Positions 39,001-47,862 of a DNA stretch of 50,491 nt are shown here, in pieces. The DNA comes from Pirellulales bacterium. GTDB lineage: Bacteria > Planctomycetota > Planctomycetia > Pirellulales > JADZDJ01. A program made the translations under genes and the position numbers. The DNA is taken from positions 1 to 50,491 of the forward strand of contig DASRSD010000168.1 in assembly GCA_035656635.1 (NCBI GenBank), read 5' to 3'. Every line of letters begins with the position of its first letter. Position 1 is the stretch's first letter. The notes beneath the pieces were generated by a model. It saw only the letters and a program-made list of their open reading frames with translations. It was not told the origin of the DNA and did no database searches.

Positions 39001-39540
39001 CGCAAAGCAACGGAGCAGGATGTCATTTCGTATTTGCTTTATCCGCGCGTGTATCAAGATTTCGTGACGCACGTGGCGCAATTCTCCGATACCAGCATGT
39101 TCCCCACGCCGTATTTTTTGTTCGGCCAGCAAGTCGGGGAAGAATTGGCGCTGGAAATTGAGCCGGGAAAAACGCTAATCATCAAATTGCTGACCGTGGG
39201 CGAGCCGCATCCCGACGGCACCCGTACCGTGTTTTTCGAGCTGAATGGCCAGCCGCGCAGCGTGTCGGTGGTCGATAAATCGGTGCAGGCCGAAACGGTT
39301 CGCCGACCGAAAGCGAATTTGACCGATCCCAAACAAATTGCCGCCCCGATGCCGGGGCTGGTGGTTACGGTGCCGGTGAAAACTGGCGACACGGTAAAGA
39401 AAGGGCAAAAGCTGCTGTCGCTGGAAGCCATGAAAATGGAAACCACCGTTTATGCCGAAGCCGACGGAAAAATTGCCGATGTGTTGGTGAAGCCGGGCAC
39501 TCCGGTCGAAGCGGGCGAGCTGGTGGTGCAAATGGAATAG
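36097..39540 (+). CDS. pyc: Pyruvate carboxylase
   Basis: Biotin enzyme making oxaloacetate from pyruvate, replenishing the TCA cycle and feeding aspartate. The 1147-residue protein is a single-chain type with biotin carboxylase first (residues about 1-460; KAAHGGGGRGMRVV, EVNPRIQVEHTVTEEVTG), then carboxyltransferase (about 530-1010; DTTLRDAHQSLLATRMRT, FHTHDASG), then the biotin carrier at the C-terminus (LEAMKMETTVYAE, biotinyl Lys). Length and domain order match known Pyc. ATG at 36097 matches the conserved KPIHKLLVANRSEIAIR start; no strong Shine-Dalgarno. Next is a glycosyltransferase remnant 45 bp downstream, unrelated in function. Confidence 0.95.
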   Translation: MKPIHKLLVANRSEIAIRVFRSSHELGIRTVAIYSHEDRYALHRFKADEAYLIGKIGEPIRSYLDIQSIVALAVSHGVDAIHPGYGFLSENPALRKACDEAGITFVGPRQELLEQLGDKTAARSIAEKAKVPILGGSAKAVSSLEEAKKVAAEIGYPVMLKAAHGGGGRGMRVVLKPEELATNLETAQREAAAAFGNGEVFIEKYIRHARHIEVQLLGDLHGNLVHLYERDCSVQRRHQKVVEIAPAPKLDPQLRQKLCDAALAIGRAVRYENAGTVEFLVDADSGQFYFIEVNPRIQVEHTVTEEVTGVDIVKSQILIAQGHRLEDPEIGLACQEDIRTTGFALQCRVTTEDPENRFVPDYGRIMAYRSASGMGIRLDAGTAFSGAVVTPYYDSLLVKVTARARRFKDACTRMERCLSEFRVRGVKTNLPFLNNLIMHPTFQAGECTTTFIDETPALFHMPLRRDRASKLLQFMGEIIVNGNSLVKDRPRSTRREPAAVPTFDRQQLPPPGTRQKLLELGPEKFNRWVLDEKRLLLTDTTLRDAHQSLLATRMRTHDMLQVAEAYAHLVPQLFSLEMWGGATFDTAMRFLKECPWQRLADLRAAIPNILFQMLVRASNAVGYTNYPDNVVQAFLKESVEAGMDVFRIFDPLNWTENMRVAMDAVHKHGGICEAAICYTGDILNPQRPKYSLKYYVELAKELEKMGAHILAIKDMAGLCKPYAAELLVKTLKSEIGIPIHFHTHDASGVAAASVLKAAEMGVDIADAALAPMSGLTSQPNLNALVEALHHNARETGVSSEPLRKLAHYWQAVREFYTPFESDMKAPDADLYLHEMPGGQFTNLQEQARALGLSHRWDEVCRMYADVNRLLGDIVKVTPTSKAVGDLALFLVTNNLPAEAVLDPGRELQYPESAVDLLAGRMGQTPGGFPPEVQKRILRNVQPVKGRPGETLPPADFADAAAKVEKLLGRKATEQDVISYLLYPRVYQDFVTHVAQFSDTSMFPTPYFLFGQQVGEELALEIEPGKTLIIKLLTVGEPHPDGTRTVFFELNGQPRSVSVVDKSVQAETVRRPKANLTDPKQIAAPMPGLVVTVPVKTGDTVKKGQKLLSLEAMKMETTVYAEADGKIADVLVKPGTPVEAGELVVQME

Positions 39541-39585
39541 CGGCTGAATTTTGCCTTCAAGTTGCGGCAAGCGGTGCAATCGGCC

Positions 39586-41030
39586 ATGTCTTCTCCCACG
39601 ATCGGCGCCGCGGAAAAAGATTCTCGACCCGGGCTTATTATTCTGTTGGTGGCGTTGGGATTGATTATCGCCGCGCTCCGCCTGGCAGCCGCGCGTGGAG
39701 AATTGTGGTTTGACGAAGTGTGGACGATCCAAGGCGTGCAGGCCGCCGTGCACTCGCCAACGGACATCGTGCTCCGCGTCAAGCACGATAACAATCATTT
39801 TCTGAATTCGCTGGTCGTGTATTGGATTGGCCCGGACGGGACTGCCTGGATGTACCGCTTGCCGGCGGTAATTTTCGGAACGTTGACGGTGCTGCTGGCG
39901 GTTTTAATTGCCCGGCGACACGGTTGGGCCGCCATGTTGGCCGGGGTGATTTTAACCGGCTGCTCCTACCTGTTGGTGAATTACTCGTCCGAAGCGCGTG
40001 GCTACGCCTACGAAATGTTTTTCGCACTGGCAGCCTTCGGCAGTTTGTGCGCGGCCGAGGCGTCGGCCAACGTGAATTGGGAGATTTTATTTAGTGCGAG
40101 CTGCATTTTGGGTTTTTTGGCCCACCCGCTGTTTTTAACCGTGTACTTGTCGGCCCAGGTGTACACGTGGATTCCATTCGGCCACCGGCAGCAGGAGGGG
40201 AAGCGGCTGCCATCGGTGGCCGCAATCATCTGCCGCACGATCATTCCCGGCCTGTTTTTTGGCTGGCTGTATTGGATCAATCTGAGCCAATTGACCATTG
40301 GCAGTGGCGAATCGCCGCCAGTTCTGAGCGTGATTGTTCAAACGCTGTCGCTGGCCGTGGGGGGACCGTTCGATCCGCCCGGCTCCTACGCAGCGGCTGC
40401 GGTTACTCTGCTTTCACGGTGGCGGCGCTAGTCAGTGTGTTTCGGCAATCGGTGCAACGGGCAACATTTTACCTGTGTGTCATTTTCGTATTCCCGATTT
40501 TGATATTAGCGGTGGCCCCACGGGAAGATATATATCCGCGTTACTTTTTGAACAGTGTGCTGTTTACGTTGCTCTTGTGGTCTGACATCTTGGGCTCGAT
40601 TTGGCGCCGCGGAAAGTTTGGCCGCGTGTTCACAATCGTGGCGCTTTTGGCGTTCATGGTTGCTAATAGCCGGCATATTGCCGATCTCATTATCCTCCAG
40701 CGCAACCATTACCTGCCCATACTGCAAACGATTGAAGAGCAAACGAAGGGAGCGCGGGCCATCGTGCTGGTCGATAACCCTTCGCGACAAGATGCAATGC
40801 TGGATTTTTATGCACGCCAACTCTCAATGACCAGGCCGATTGAAACCTATCCGCCATCGTCTGAAACGAGCTTCGCAGCCGAGTGGTATCTCGTCCATAG
40901 TTTAGATTCGCATTTTGAACCTCCAGAAACAATCACTGCGCCTGGCGGAGTTGCGTTCCACTTAGTAGAGCACGATCCGTTCGCCGGACTCTCCGGCTGG
41001 GATTTGAGCTTGTACCACCGAGAGCCTTAG
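39586..41030 (+). pseudogene. GT-C glycosyltransferase-like gene, frameshifted
   Basis: The first frame runs from ATG 39586 to a stop at 40431 and the second, in the -1 frame, continues to 41030. Together they form a membrane protein with the GT-C mark LWFDEVWTIQGVQ and several helices, then a helix-rich second part (YLCVIFVFPILILAV, YFLNSVLFTLLLWSD) and a soluble C-terminal region. At about 40415-40425 the sequence CTGCTTTCACGG would continue in frame as LLFTVAALV if one T were added to the TTT run. Either a single-base loss inactivated the gene, or it is a sequencing error. The substrate of a working protein is unknown. Its end overlaps the convergent PQQ gene by 4 bp. Confidence 0.75.
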
Positions 41031-42448
41031 CAGGCAACTTTGCGCAGCGATTTTTGTAACTGCCGCTGCCGCAAAGCAACGAATGACGCCGCGGTAGCCA
41101 AAACCAACAGCACGAACGAACTGGGCTCGGGCACCAAGGCCACGATGTTGCCGTTGGAGAATAGGGCGTACAACTCACCGTTGGAATCTTGGCCGTAGCC
41201 ATACAAGTTGGAGGTTGGTACGGTGCTGCCCAAATAATTGAATTCGCTAATAGCGCCCGTGGTTGTGTCCATGTAGAACATGCGGCCGGTGGCACCAGAC
41301 GTTCCCCCCAAATCGCCAAAGACATATTTTCCCTGGAGTGCTGGAATCAGGGAGCCGTGATACACGAAACCGCCGATAATGGCCTCGCCGTCGCCGTGGG
41401 TGTACTCGCCGACGGGGGCAATCGAAGTGAAACCACCAGGCGTGGTGCGCCCCGAACCGTTGGAGCCGCTGTTATCGCGGGTTCCTTCACGAAACGGCCA
41501 GCCATAATTGCCACCGCCGGTCACGGTGTCGATTTCTTCCCGATTGCTTTGTCCGACATCGCCGACCCACAGCGCGCCGGTGGCGGAATCGAAGCTAAAG
41601 CGATAAGGATTGCGAAAGCCGTAAGCATAGATTTCCTTCAAGTTGCCTCCCGCGCCGGAGGCAAACGGATTGGTTGACGGAATGCCGTATTGACCATTAG
41701 CGCTGTTGGTACCGTTAGGATCAATCCGCAATATTTTTCCGAAGGGAACCGTCGTATCTTGGCCGTTGCCAATGGTGTTGTTGTGGCCATCGGTCGCGGA
41801 GGTAACGCTGACATTGAAATCGTTGCCGCCGCCATCGCCCAAGCCAATGTATAAATTTCCGTCGGGACCGAATTTCAATGATCCGCCTTGATGGTTATCT
41901 TCCGGATGATTGATGCGCAGCAATATCCGCGAAGTGGCATTCGCAAAATCTGGAGTTGTCGTAGAAACGGTCCATTCGCGAATCAAAATTTGGTTGTTGG
42001 GCGTGGTCGTACCGTTGGGCAGAAGTTCCGGTGAGCTGAAGCCCGCGGTCGCGGGATTGGCCGAACTGAACGGCTCAGTATCGAAAGTGTAGAACTTGCC
42101 GTTGGTCGTGAAACTGGGACTAAACGCCAAGCCCGAGAATCCACCCTCGCCACCGGTGTATACCGAAATTCCGTCCGCCGGCAAATTTAAAAACGGCATC
42201 GCTGAATTTAACGCGCCGCCCTTCAAAATATCGACATCGCCGTTGCGGGTGGTGACAAATAGCCGGCCCGTGCCATCGTTGGCGGAAACCAGATCTTGCG
42301 GCGCGCCTTGGGCAGACGGAACGGTTGCCACGAGATTCAATTTGATAGAAATTGATCCTTTGACAACCGGGCTGGTCAACGCCAAAGCAGTTGTGGCGGT
42401 CGCTGCCAACAGTAGGACGGCGGCGCAGCCGAAGAATGCTCCACGCAT
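41027..42448 (-). CDS. PQQ-type sugar dehydrogenase with PEP-CTERM tail
   Basis: The protein resembles soluble quinoprotein glucose/sorbosone dehydrogenases, six-bladed beta-propellers that oxidise sugars in the periplasm with PQQ. Marks seen: NDGTGRLFVTTRNGD, HPEDNHQGGSLKFGPDGNLY, LGDGGGNDFN, ILRIDPNG, YAYGFRNPYRFSFD, VGDVGQSNREEIDTV and NYGWPFREG. It starts with a signal peptide and ends in VPEPSSFVLLVLATAASFVA then a basic tail, an exosortase sorting signal. ATG at 42448 is favoured by GGGAG at 9 nt and the signal peptide right behind it; the frame is open further upstream. PQQ-binding residues were not traced one by one, so the cofactor is inferred. Confidence 0.85.
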   Translation of the reverse strand: MRGAFFGCAAVLLLAATATTALALTSPVVKGSISIKLNLVATVPSAQGAPQDLVSANDGTGRLFVTTRNGDVDILKGGALNSAMPFLNLPADGISVYTGGEGGFSGLAFSPSFTTNGKFYTFDTEPFSSANPATAGFSSPELLPNGTTTPNNQILIREWTVSTTTPDFANATSRILLRINHPEDNHQGGSLKFGPDGNLYIGLGDGGGNDFNVSVTSATDGHNNTIGNGQDTTVPFGKILRIDPNGTNSANGQYGIPSTNPFASGAGGNLKEIYAYGFRNPYRFSFDSATGALWVGDVGQSNREEIDTVTGGGNYGWPFREGTRDNSGSNGSGRTTPGGFTSIAPVGEYTHGDGEAIIGGFVYHGSLIPALQGKYVFGDLGGTSGATGRMFYMDTTTGAISEFNYLGSTVPTSNLYGYGQDSNGELYALFSNGNIVALVPEPSSFVLLVLATAASFVALRQRQLQKSLRKVAC

Positions 42449-42564
42449 TGCTCTGTTCTCCCGTAAACTGCCCCAAGAATATGGACAGTGCACGCCCGCG
42501 TGCAATCATTGTGCCGATTTCAGCATTGGATGCAAGCAGCGACCAATAATTTTATATCGAAAAA

Positions 42565-45105
42565 TTATCCGAGGACTCGACCCATGGCCGGATCGCTGAA
42601 GCCCCATTGGCCCGTTTCGACTCGCCCGGCGAAGCGGCGATGGTAGCCGCCGACTTTTGCAACGCGCACTTCAAAATCGTACCAGTGATGGCTGTTCTGC
42701 GTGTCGATCACGATTGCTGACTTGCCGCCAGCCGGCACGGTGTGCGTACGATCACTGGCTTTGTACGAACGATCGAGAATTTGGATTTCGAATTCGCGCT
42801 GCTTGTCGTGATTGACAACCTGCAATTCAATGTTGCCGCTGAGTGTTTGATCGCTGGAACTCGCGGTGGAATATTCCGGGAGGATTTCCAAAGCGGGATC
42901 TTCAGCGCTGCCCATAAATTCGCGGAAGAAACCGTTGGGGCCGTAAACTTGCAGATGATAGTTGCCGCCCTCGAAGTCGCGCAGCAGCCACACATCTTCC
43001 AAGGTGTCGCCGGCTGAAACCGCATAATTGCGGATACTCATTTCGTTGTGGTGCGTTCGAGCATACACGATAAAGGGGCATCCTACGGCGCGTTCGCCCA
43101 GGCGCTCCTTTTTCACTGCAAATTGAATTCGAAAGGCGGTTGCGTCGGAATTCAGCGAACCGTTGACGCGCAAATCATAAGGCAAAGGGCAGGAGGGGCG
43201 AATTCCAGTCTCTTGATGATGCATTAGCGGCGAACCAGGAGGATCTTTGCGAATTTGGTCGATTTCCGCCTCGCTGAGCGTGTGATACCCCGCAGGCAGC
43301 GGCTTAAACTGCGCCTGATAAATGTGCTCGACAAATGGATCGCGGGCGAAGTAGGCGGGATTGCTCTCGCCCTCCTTCGGGGAGGGTTGGAAGGCGGAAG
43401 TTAAATCGCCGCATACCGTGCGCCGCCAAGAGCTAATGTTCGTTTCCACAACGCTCTGCCCAATTTTGTGCGTGAGGAATTTTTCCAGGAACATCAGCAC
43501 CGAAGTGTTGTCGAACAGTTGGGAACAAACGCAACCGCCGCGGTTCCAGGGGGAAGCAATGACCATGGGCACGCGGTAGCCCAAGCCGATGGGGCTTTCG
43601 CGCGCCGGCCCGCGCACTTTTCCTTGCAGTTTTTCGTCGGCCGCCAGTTGCACGTAATCCAAACTGGTGTCGACCCCCTTGGAAGCAAAACCGGTTTCGG
43701 GTTTAAGCGGATTGGGGCAAACAAACGGCGGCTGATGATCGTAATAGCCGTCATTTTCGTCGTACGTCAAAATGAAAACGGTTTTCTTCCAGACTTCGGG
43801 GTTGTCGGTAAGAATTTTCAGCGATTCGGAAATGTACCAGGCTCCGTACCAGGCCGACTCCGGATGGTCGGAAAGCCGCTCCGGCGCCACCAGCCAGGTA
43901 ACCGTCGGCAATTTTCCGTTGGCGACATCTTCGCGGAATTGATGCAGCACATCTCCTTTGGGCACTTGAACGTGGCGATGGGCGCCATCGGCGCTGTACG
44001 TTAACTCGCTAAGCTGCCGATAGGCAGGATCGCCGGAGTTGGTGGTAAACGCCTTTTCATACAAACTTTTGGCGCGAGGCGGGAGTTTGTCGAACTCTTC
44101 CTCGTCCCAATGAGCGCGCTCCAACTCCACTTGCTTGAGTTCTTTCGTCAAATCTTCCAGCTCTTTTTTGAGCCGCGTTGTTTCCGCCGCCGAGATCTTT
44201 TCGTCAGACAATTGCTGCTTCAGCGCCGCAATTTTTCTCGGCAGTTCGGGCTGTATCTTGAGAAAGTATGCCCGATGCCGTGGGTTGGCCCGCACGTGAT
44301 ATTGCTGAAAGTATTCCATCACATTGCAGCCAAAGCTGCCTAGCCACGGTTCTTCTTCTTTAGTCAAACCGGTCGGCACGGTTAGCTCGTTTTGGTAAAT
44401 TCGCCACGAAATGCCCAAATCTTCCAGACGTTCAGGGAACGTTTTCCAGCCGACCAAAAGTTCATCCATGATTTGTTCATTGCGCACGCACGCCGCGGAC
44501 TCCGGCGTTTGCTGCTGACGGACGGAGCCCGTCCAGTAATACAGCCGGTTGGGCAGCGTGGGCGTAATCGATGAGCAAAAATGCTGATCGCACACCGTAA
44601 AGGCATCGGCGAGCGAGTAGTAAAAGGGAATATCTTGCCGATTGTAGTAGCCCAAGGTGAGCGGAATGTCGGCATATTCCTTGTGGCCGGAGCGCTTGGC
44701 TTCCAGCCACTTGTCGTACTGGCCGTGATTGCGGGCATCGACCTGGCTGGCCCAATTGTGCGGCAAGAAGCCCATCCACGTGGCTTTGGTATCGTTGATG
44801 TTCAACCGGAAGGGAACGTAGCTTTTTCCGGCTGCGCTCGTTTGCACCCAAACGGGATTGTTGTTAGCGAGCGTAATGGCGCGCGGATCGTTATAGCCGC
44901 GCACGCCTTGAAGTGTTCCAAAACAATGGTCGAACGAGCGGTTCTCCTGCATCAAAAGGACAATGTGTTCGGCGTCCAAAAAAGTGCTGCCTGGCTCAGG
45001 ATCAATGGCCAGTGCCTTGCGAATGGGGCCGTCGAGCGCGCCCCACAGCGCCATCGAACCGGAGAATAATGCGGCGTTTTTCAAAAACTCGCGTCGAGTT
45101 TGCAT
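42565..45105 (-). CDS. Phosphocholine-specific phospholipase C
   Basis: Secreted esterase of the PlcN/acid-phosphatase superfamily cutting phosphatidylcholine or sphingomyelin. Its 846 residues begin with a Tat signal (QTRREFLKNAALFSGSMALW), then MQENRSFDHCFGTLQG, LPHNWASQVDARNHGQYDKW, VTWLVAPERLSDHPESAWYG and LTYDENDGYYDHQPP (metal and catalytic motifs), followed by two C-terminal beta-rich DUF756-type domains. An unusual Lys/Glu-rich segment of about 70 residues (RKIAALKQQLSDEKISAAET and on) is predicted coiled coil, inserted between the first third and the TWLVAPE motif. A repeat-derived SPKEGES lies at 43365-43395. It follows the permease gene by 67 bp. Confidence 0.9.
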   Translation of the reverse strand: MQTRREFLKNAALFSGSMALWGALDGPIRKALAIDPEPGSTFLDAEHIVLLMQENRSFDHCFGTLQGVRGYNDPRAITLANNNPVWVQTSAAGKSYVPFRLNINDTKATWMGFLPHNWASQVDARNHGQYDKWLEAKRSGHKEYADIPLTLGYYNRQDIPFYYSLADAFTVCDQHFCSSITPTLPNRLYYWTGSVRQQQTPESAACVRNEQIMDELLVGWKTFPERLEDLGISWRIYQNELTVPTGLTKEEEPWLGSFGCNVMEYFQQYHVRANPRHRAYFLKIQPELPRKIAALKQQLSDEKISAAETTRLKKELEDLTKELKQVELERAHWDEEEFDKLPPRAKSLYEKAFTTNSGDPAYRQLSELTYSADGAHRHVQVPKGDVLHQFREDVANGKLPTVTWLVAPERLSDHPESAWYGAWYISESLKILTDNPEVWKKTVFILTYDENDGYYDHQPPFVCPNPLKPETGFASKGVDTSLDYVQLAADEKLQGKVRGPARESPIGLGYRVPMVIASPWNRGGCVCSQLFDNTSVLMFLEKFLTHKIGQSVVETNISSWRRTVCGDLTSAFQPSPKEGESNPAYFARDPFVEHIYQAQFKPLPAGYHTLSEAEIDQIRKDPPGSPLMHHQETGIRPSCPLPYDLRVNGSLNSDATAFRIQFAVKKERLGERAVGCPFIVYARTHHNEMSIRNYAVSAGDTLEDVWLLRDFEGGNYHLQVYGPNGFFREFMGSAEDPALEILPEYSTASSSDQTLSGNIELQVVNHDKQREFEIQILDRSYKASDRTHTVPAGGKSAIVIDTQNSHHWYDFEVRVAKVGGYHRRFAGRVETGQWGFSDPAMGRVLG
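43365..43395 (-). repeat. In-frame palindromic repeat in the phospholipase gene
   Basis: CTCTCGCCCTCCTTCGGGGA then GGGTTGGAAGG, a shortened member of the CCCTC/GAGGG family, encoding QPSPKEGES in a linker before the C-terminal domains. Confidence 0.6.
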
Positions 45106-45172
45106 GGCGATTTTGTCCCGATTTGCTAAACGAGCGGTTTTGGTTTGTTCATCTTAATCGGCAAGGCGTGGT

Positions 45173-46699
45173 TTAGGCAAAATCGTGGCGAATTTCCTTC
45201 GGACCGAACGGCCACGTTTTTTCAATGCGCGCCCAAGTCAGAAAGGCAATGACGCCTAGCAACAACCACGCCAACGACAACGGGCCGGGGGCCAATAAAA
45301 CGGCCTGCCAATACTCGGCCCCATGCAGTTTCTCCACCGATTGGGGATCGAGCAGCATGGGCCAGCCGGCGGCCACATAAATGTAAATCCATCCGACCAG
45401 CGCGATGATACTCGGCAGCGGATAGCAAAACATTCGATATGGCCGCTTTAGTTCTGGTTGCCGATAGCGCAACACACTGAGCGCCGCAATTTGTGCAATG
45501 CCCTGCACTAACACGGTAACGGCCGTGAGCATGTTAATGACCGCATCGAGCTTAAACAATGAGCCGAGGGCCGTAATCAATCCCATCACCAAAATTGCCA
45601 CATGTGGAATGTTCAGCCGCGGATGCAGCCGGCCAAACACTGGCAAAAATAGTTTATCGCGCGCGGCATTAAACGGCACGCGCGATCCACCCAAGAGGCC
45701 GGTAAATATCGAAGCGAGTGCCGTCACCACGATCAGCCCGGTTAATATCTTGGCCGCCAACTTCCCCCAATTCTGCTCGATCACGATGGAAGCAAAGAAA
45801 TCGGAGTTTTTAATCTGATCCACCGGCAAAGCGCCCAAAATTCCGATGTTCATTACCAAGTAAATAACCATCATGCCCAGGATCGAGTAAGTAATCGACC
45901 GCGGAATCACTCGCCCCGGGTCGCGCAATTCGGATCCCATATAGGCCGTGGTGTTGTAGCCCAAATAGTCGTAAACAGATAACACCAGCGCTGCCCCCAG
46001 CCCCAAAAAAAATGCACGATCCATTCGAAAAGCCCCTGGCGGAAAATGAAAAGCCTGGCGCACATCGAAGTGGCTGAACGAAGCGGCCATGACCCCCGCG
46101 ATGGACACAAACATTACTATCCATAAGGCGATGGCCAGCTTTTCAACCGACGAGTTTTTTCGATACAGGGCGATCACCACAATCAGGACAATCCCGAACG
46201 CTGCAACAATTCCCGTCGGGGTGAGAGCGATCAAACTCCAACTGGAATCAACGTCCGCGTTTGCGATCGCGTTGGAATGAACTAAGACGGGTCCGTAATA
46301 GGCGATATACTTCAACAAACCGATCACGCCGGTCGACATAATCAGCGGAATGGCCAAGATTGCCGTCCAGATGAACAAAAACGGCATCAGCCGCCCGGTT
46401 CGATATTGAAACGCTTCCCGCAGGTACAAATAGGTTCCGCCCGCTCCGGGCATCGCGGCGCCGAGCTCCGCCCAGACCAGGCCGTCGGCCAACACAATCA
46501 CTGCGCCCAGCACCCAAGCTAAAATGGCTTGCGCGCCGCCCATCGCGGCCACCACCAGCGGAATGGTAATGAACGGCCCGATTCCGCACATTTGCGTCAT
46601 GTTCACCGCTACTGCTGGCCACAATCCCAAAGTGCGTTGGAAGTGCGGCTGGCGAGCATCGCTTGAATCGCTGGCAGAGGCAGGCATGTCGTTGGTCAT
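45173..46699 (-). CDS. APC-family amino-acid permease
   Basis: A 508-residue membrane protein with about 12 hydrophobic helices. The first helix carries NMTQMCGIGPFITIPLVV, the glycine-rich substrate-site segment of APC transporters, then GLVWAELGAAMPGAGGTYLYLREAF, the classical APC consensus. Other marks: YDYLGYNTTAYMGSELRDPGRVIPRS and GLLGGSRVPFNAARD. It most likely imports amino acids or polyamines by proton symport; the substrate cannot be read from sequence. ATG at 46699 is chosen from the short hydrophilic N-terminus; it is divergent from the GH43-like gene with 83 bp between starts. The phospholipase gene follows 67 bp downstream. Confidence 0.9.
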   Translation of the reverse strand: MTNDMPASASDSSDARQPHFQRTLGLWPAVAVNMTQMCGIGPFITIPLVVAAMGGAQAILAWVLGAVIVLADGLVWAELGAAMPGAGGTYLYLREAFQYRTGRLMPFLFIWTAILAIPLIMSTGVIGLLKYIAYYGPVLVHSNAIANADVDSSWSLIALTPTGIVAAFGIVLIVVIALYRKNSSVEKLAIALWIVMFVSIAGVMAASFSHFDVRQAFHFPPGAFRMDRAFFLGLGAALVLSVYDYLGYNTTAYMGSELRDPGRVIPRSITYSILGMMVIYLVMNIGILGALPVDQIKNSDFFASIVIEQNWGKLAAKILTGLIVVTALASIFTGLLGGSRVPFNAARDKLFLPVFGRLHPRLNIPHVAILVMGLITALGSLFKLDAVINMLTAVTVLVQGIAQIAALSVLRYRQPELKRPYRMFCYPLPSIIALVGWIYIYVAAGWPMLLDPQSVEKLHGAEYWQAVLLAPGPLSLAWLLLGVIAFLTWARIEKTWPFGPKEIRHDFA

Positions 46700-46782
46700 T
46701 ACATACGGGCAGCAAAAGATTGGGTTCGCGCAGTGTCATCGGGTATACTCGAAGCACGGATACGAAACAACAGGATGCTTTG

Positions 46783-47805
46783 ATGATGCACCGCTTCGTT
46801 TTGCTTGCTTTGCTTTTCACGGTCAGGCTTCAGCAATGGAGCGTGGCTTGGACCGCTGAACCTTCCGCTTCGGGCGACCGGCCAACGCATATCGACGTCG
46901 AACATGCCCCCGCCCCCATGTACGATGACCCCATTTGGCACGGCGCGACCGATCCGTATGTCATTTGGATGCCCGGCAAGGGAGGCGATCGCAAGGGCGA
47001 GTGGTGGATGTATTACACGCAGCGGCGGGCGTCGCTGGAAAACCCCAAAGGAGTCGATTGGGTTCACGGCAGCGCCATTGGCATAGCGACTTCCCCTGAC
47101 GGCCTGCATTGGAAATATGCTGGTGTTTGCCAGGGAGACCGACATTTAGGCGATCCACTTTCGGCGTCGATTACTTGGTGGGCGCCTTGTTTACTTTGGG
47201 AAGGCGGGACGCTGCACATGTTCGTCGTGCAAGTGCACGGCATTTTCAGCAATTGGACGGGAGACCGCACGATCGAGCACTTTACCAGCGATGATGGGGT
47301 GAACTGGAAATTCAACTCCACACTCAAGTTATCGTCGCTGCGTTGCATTGATCCCATGGTGCTAAAAATCGGCGACATGTATTACTTGTGGTACAAAGAC
47401 GAAGCGGCCGGCTCGCACACCTGGATGGCCCATTCCAGCGATTTGAACGATTGGACCGTCGATAAAGAAGTGGTTGGCGGGCACGGCCACGAGGCGCCGT
47501 TTACGTGGTATTGGAAAGGAGTCTATTGGCTCATTGTCGACGCCGGCCGCAGCTTGCCGGTTTATCGTTCCGAAACAGGCACGGGCGATTGGGTGCTGAA
47601 CAACACCGTGCTCGCCGGCACCGAAGGCAAGCGGCCGCAAGATAATCGTGTCGGAAAACACCCCGCGATTATCGTGCAGGGCGATCAATGTTTGATTTAT
47701 TACTTTACCGAGGCCAACCGCCGCAGCGTAATTCAACTAGCCGAGTTAACTCTCGACGCGGACGGCAAAATTCAATGTGACCGAAATAAGTACGCCAATC
47801 CGTGA
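46783..47805 (+). CDS. Exported glycoside hydrolase family 43-like protein
   Basis: The 340-residue protein starts with a signal segment (MHRFVLLALLFTVRLQQWSVAW) and then a five-bladed beta-propeller-like repeat set: GATDPYVIWMP, GSAIGIATSPDGLHWKYAG, TSDDGVNWKF and HSSDLNDWTVDKEVVGGHGHEAP. Such propellers occur in GH43, GH62 and GH32-68 enzymes acting on arabinose, xylose or fructose polymers. The acidic catalytic residues were not assigned, so activity is inferred. ATG at 46783 with AGGA upstream is preferred over farther in-frame starts because the signal peptide begins there. Divergent from the permease gene; convergent with the VOC gene. Confidence 0.7.
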   Translation: MMHRFVLLALLFTVRLQQWSVAWTAEPSASGDRPTHIDVEHAPAPMYDDPIWHGATDPYVIWMPGKGGDRKGEWWMYYTQRRASLENPKGVDWVHGSAIGIATSPDGLHWKYAGVCQGDRHLGDPLSASITWWAPCLLWEGGTLHMFVVQVHGIFSNWTGDRTIEHFTSDDGVNWKFNSTLKLSSLRCIDPMVLKIGDMYYLWYKDEAAGSHTWMAHSSDLNDWTVDKEVVGGHGHEAPFTWYWKGVYWLIVDAGRSLPVYRSETGTGDWVLNNTVLAGTEGKRPQDNRVGKHPAIIVQGDQCLIYYFTEANRRSVIQLAELTLDADGKIQCDRNKYANP

Positions 47806-47823
47806 AATCAGCCTGCGATTAAT

Positions 47824-47841
47824 ATTGCGCGGGCGCGCAAT
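47824..47841. terminator. Palindrome between convergent genes, possible terminator
   Basis: ATTGCGCG and CGCGCAAT form a perfect 8-bp stem with a 2-nt loop, 18 nt past the GH43-like stop and 22 nt from the VOC stop. There is no long T-run either way; it could end both transcripts. Confidence 0.45.
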
Positions 47842-47862
47842 CGCCTTGCCAAATTGTGACGG

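Noticed and set aside
40400..40440. Programmed frameshift in the GT-C gene
   Set aside because: No slippery heptamer or stimulatory hairpin seen; a lost base is simpler.
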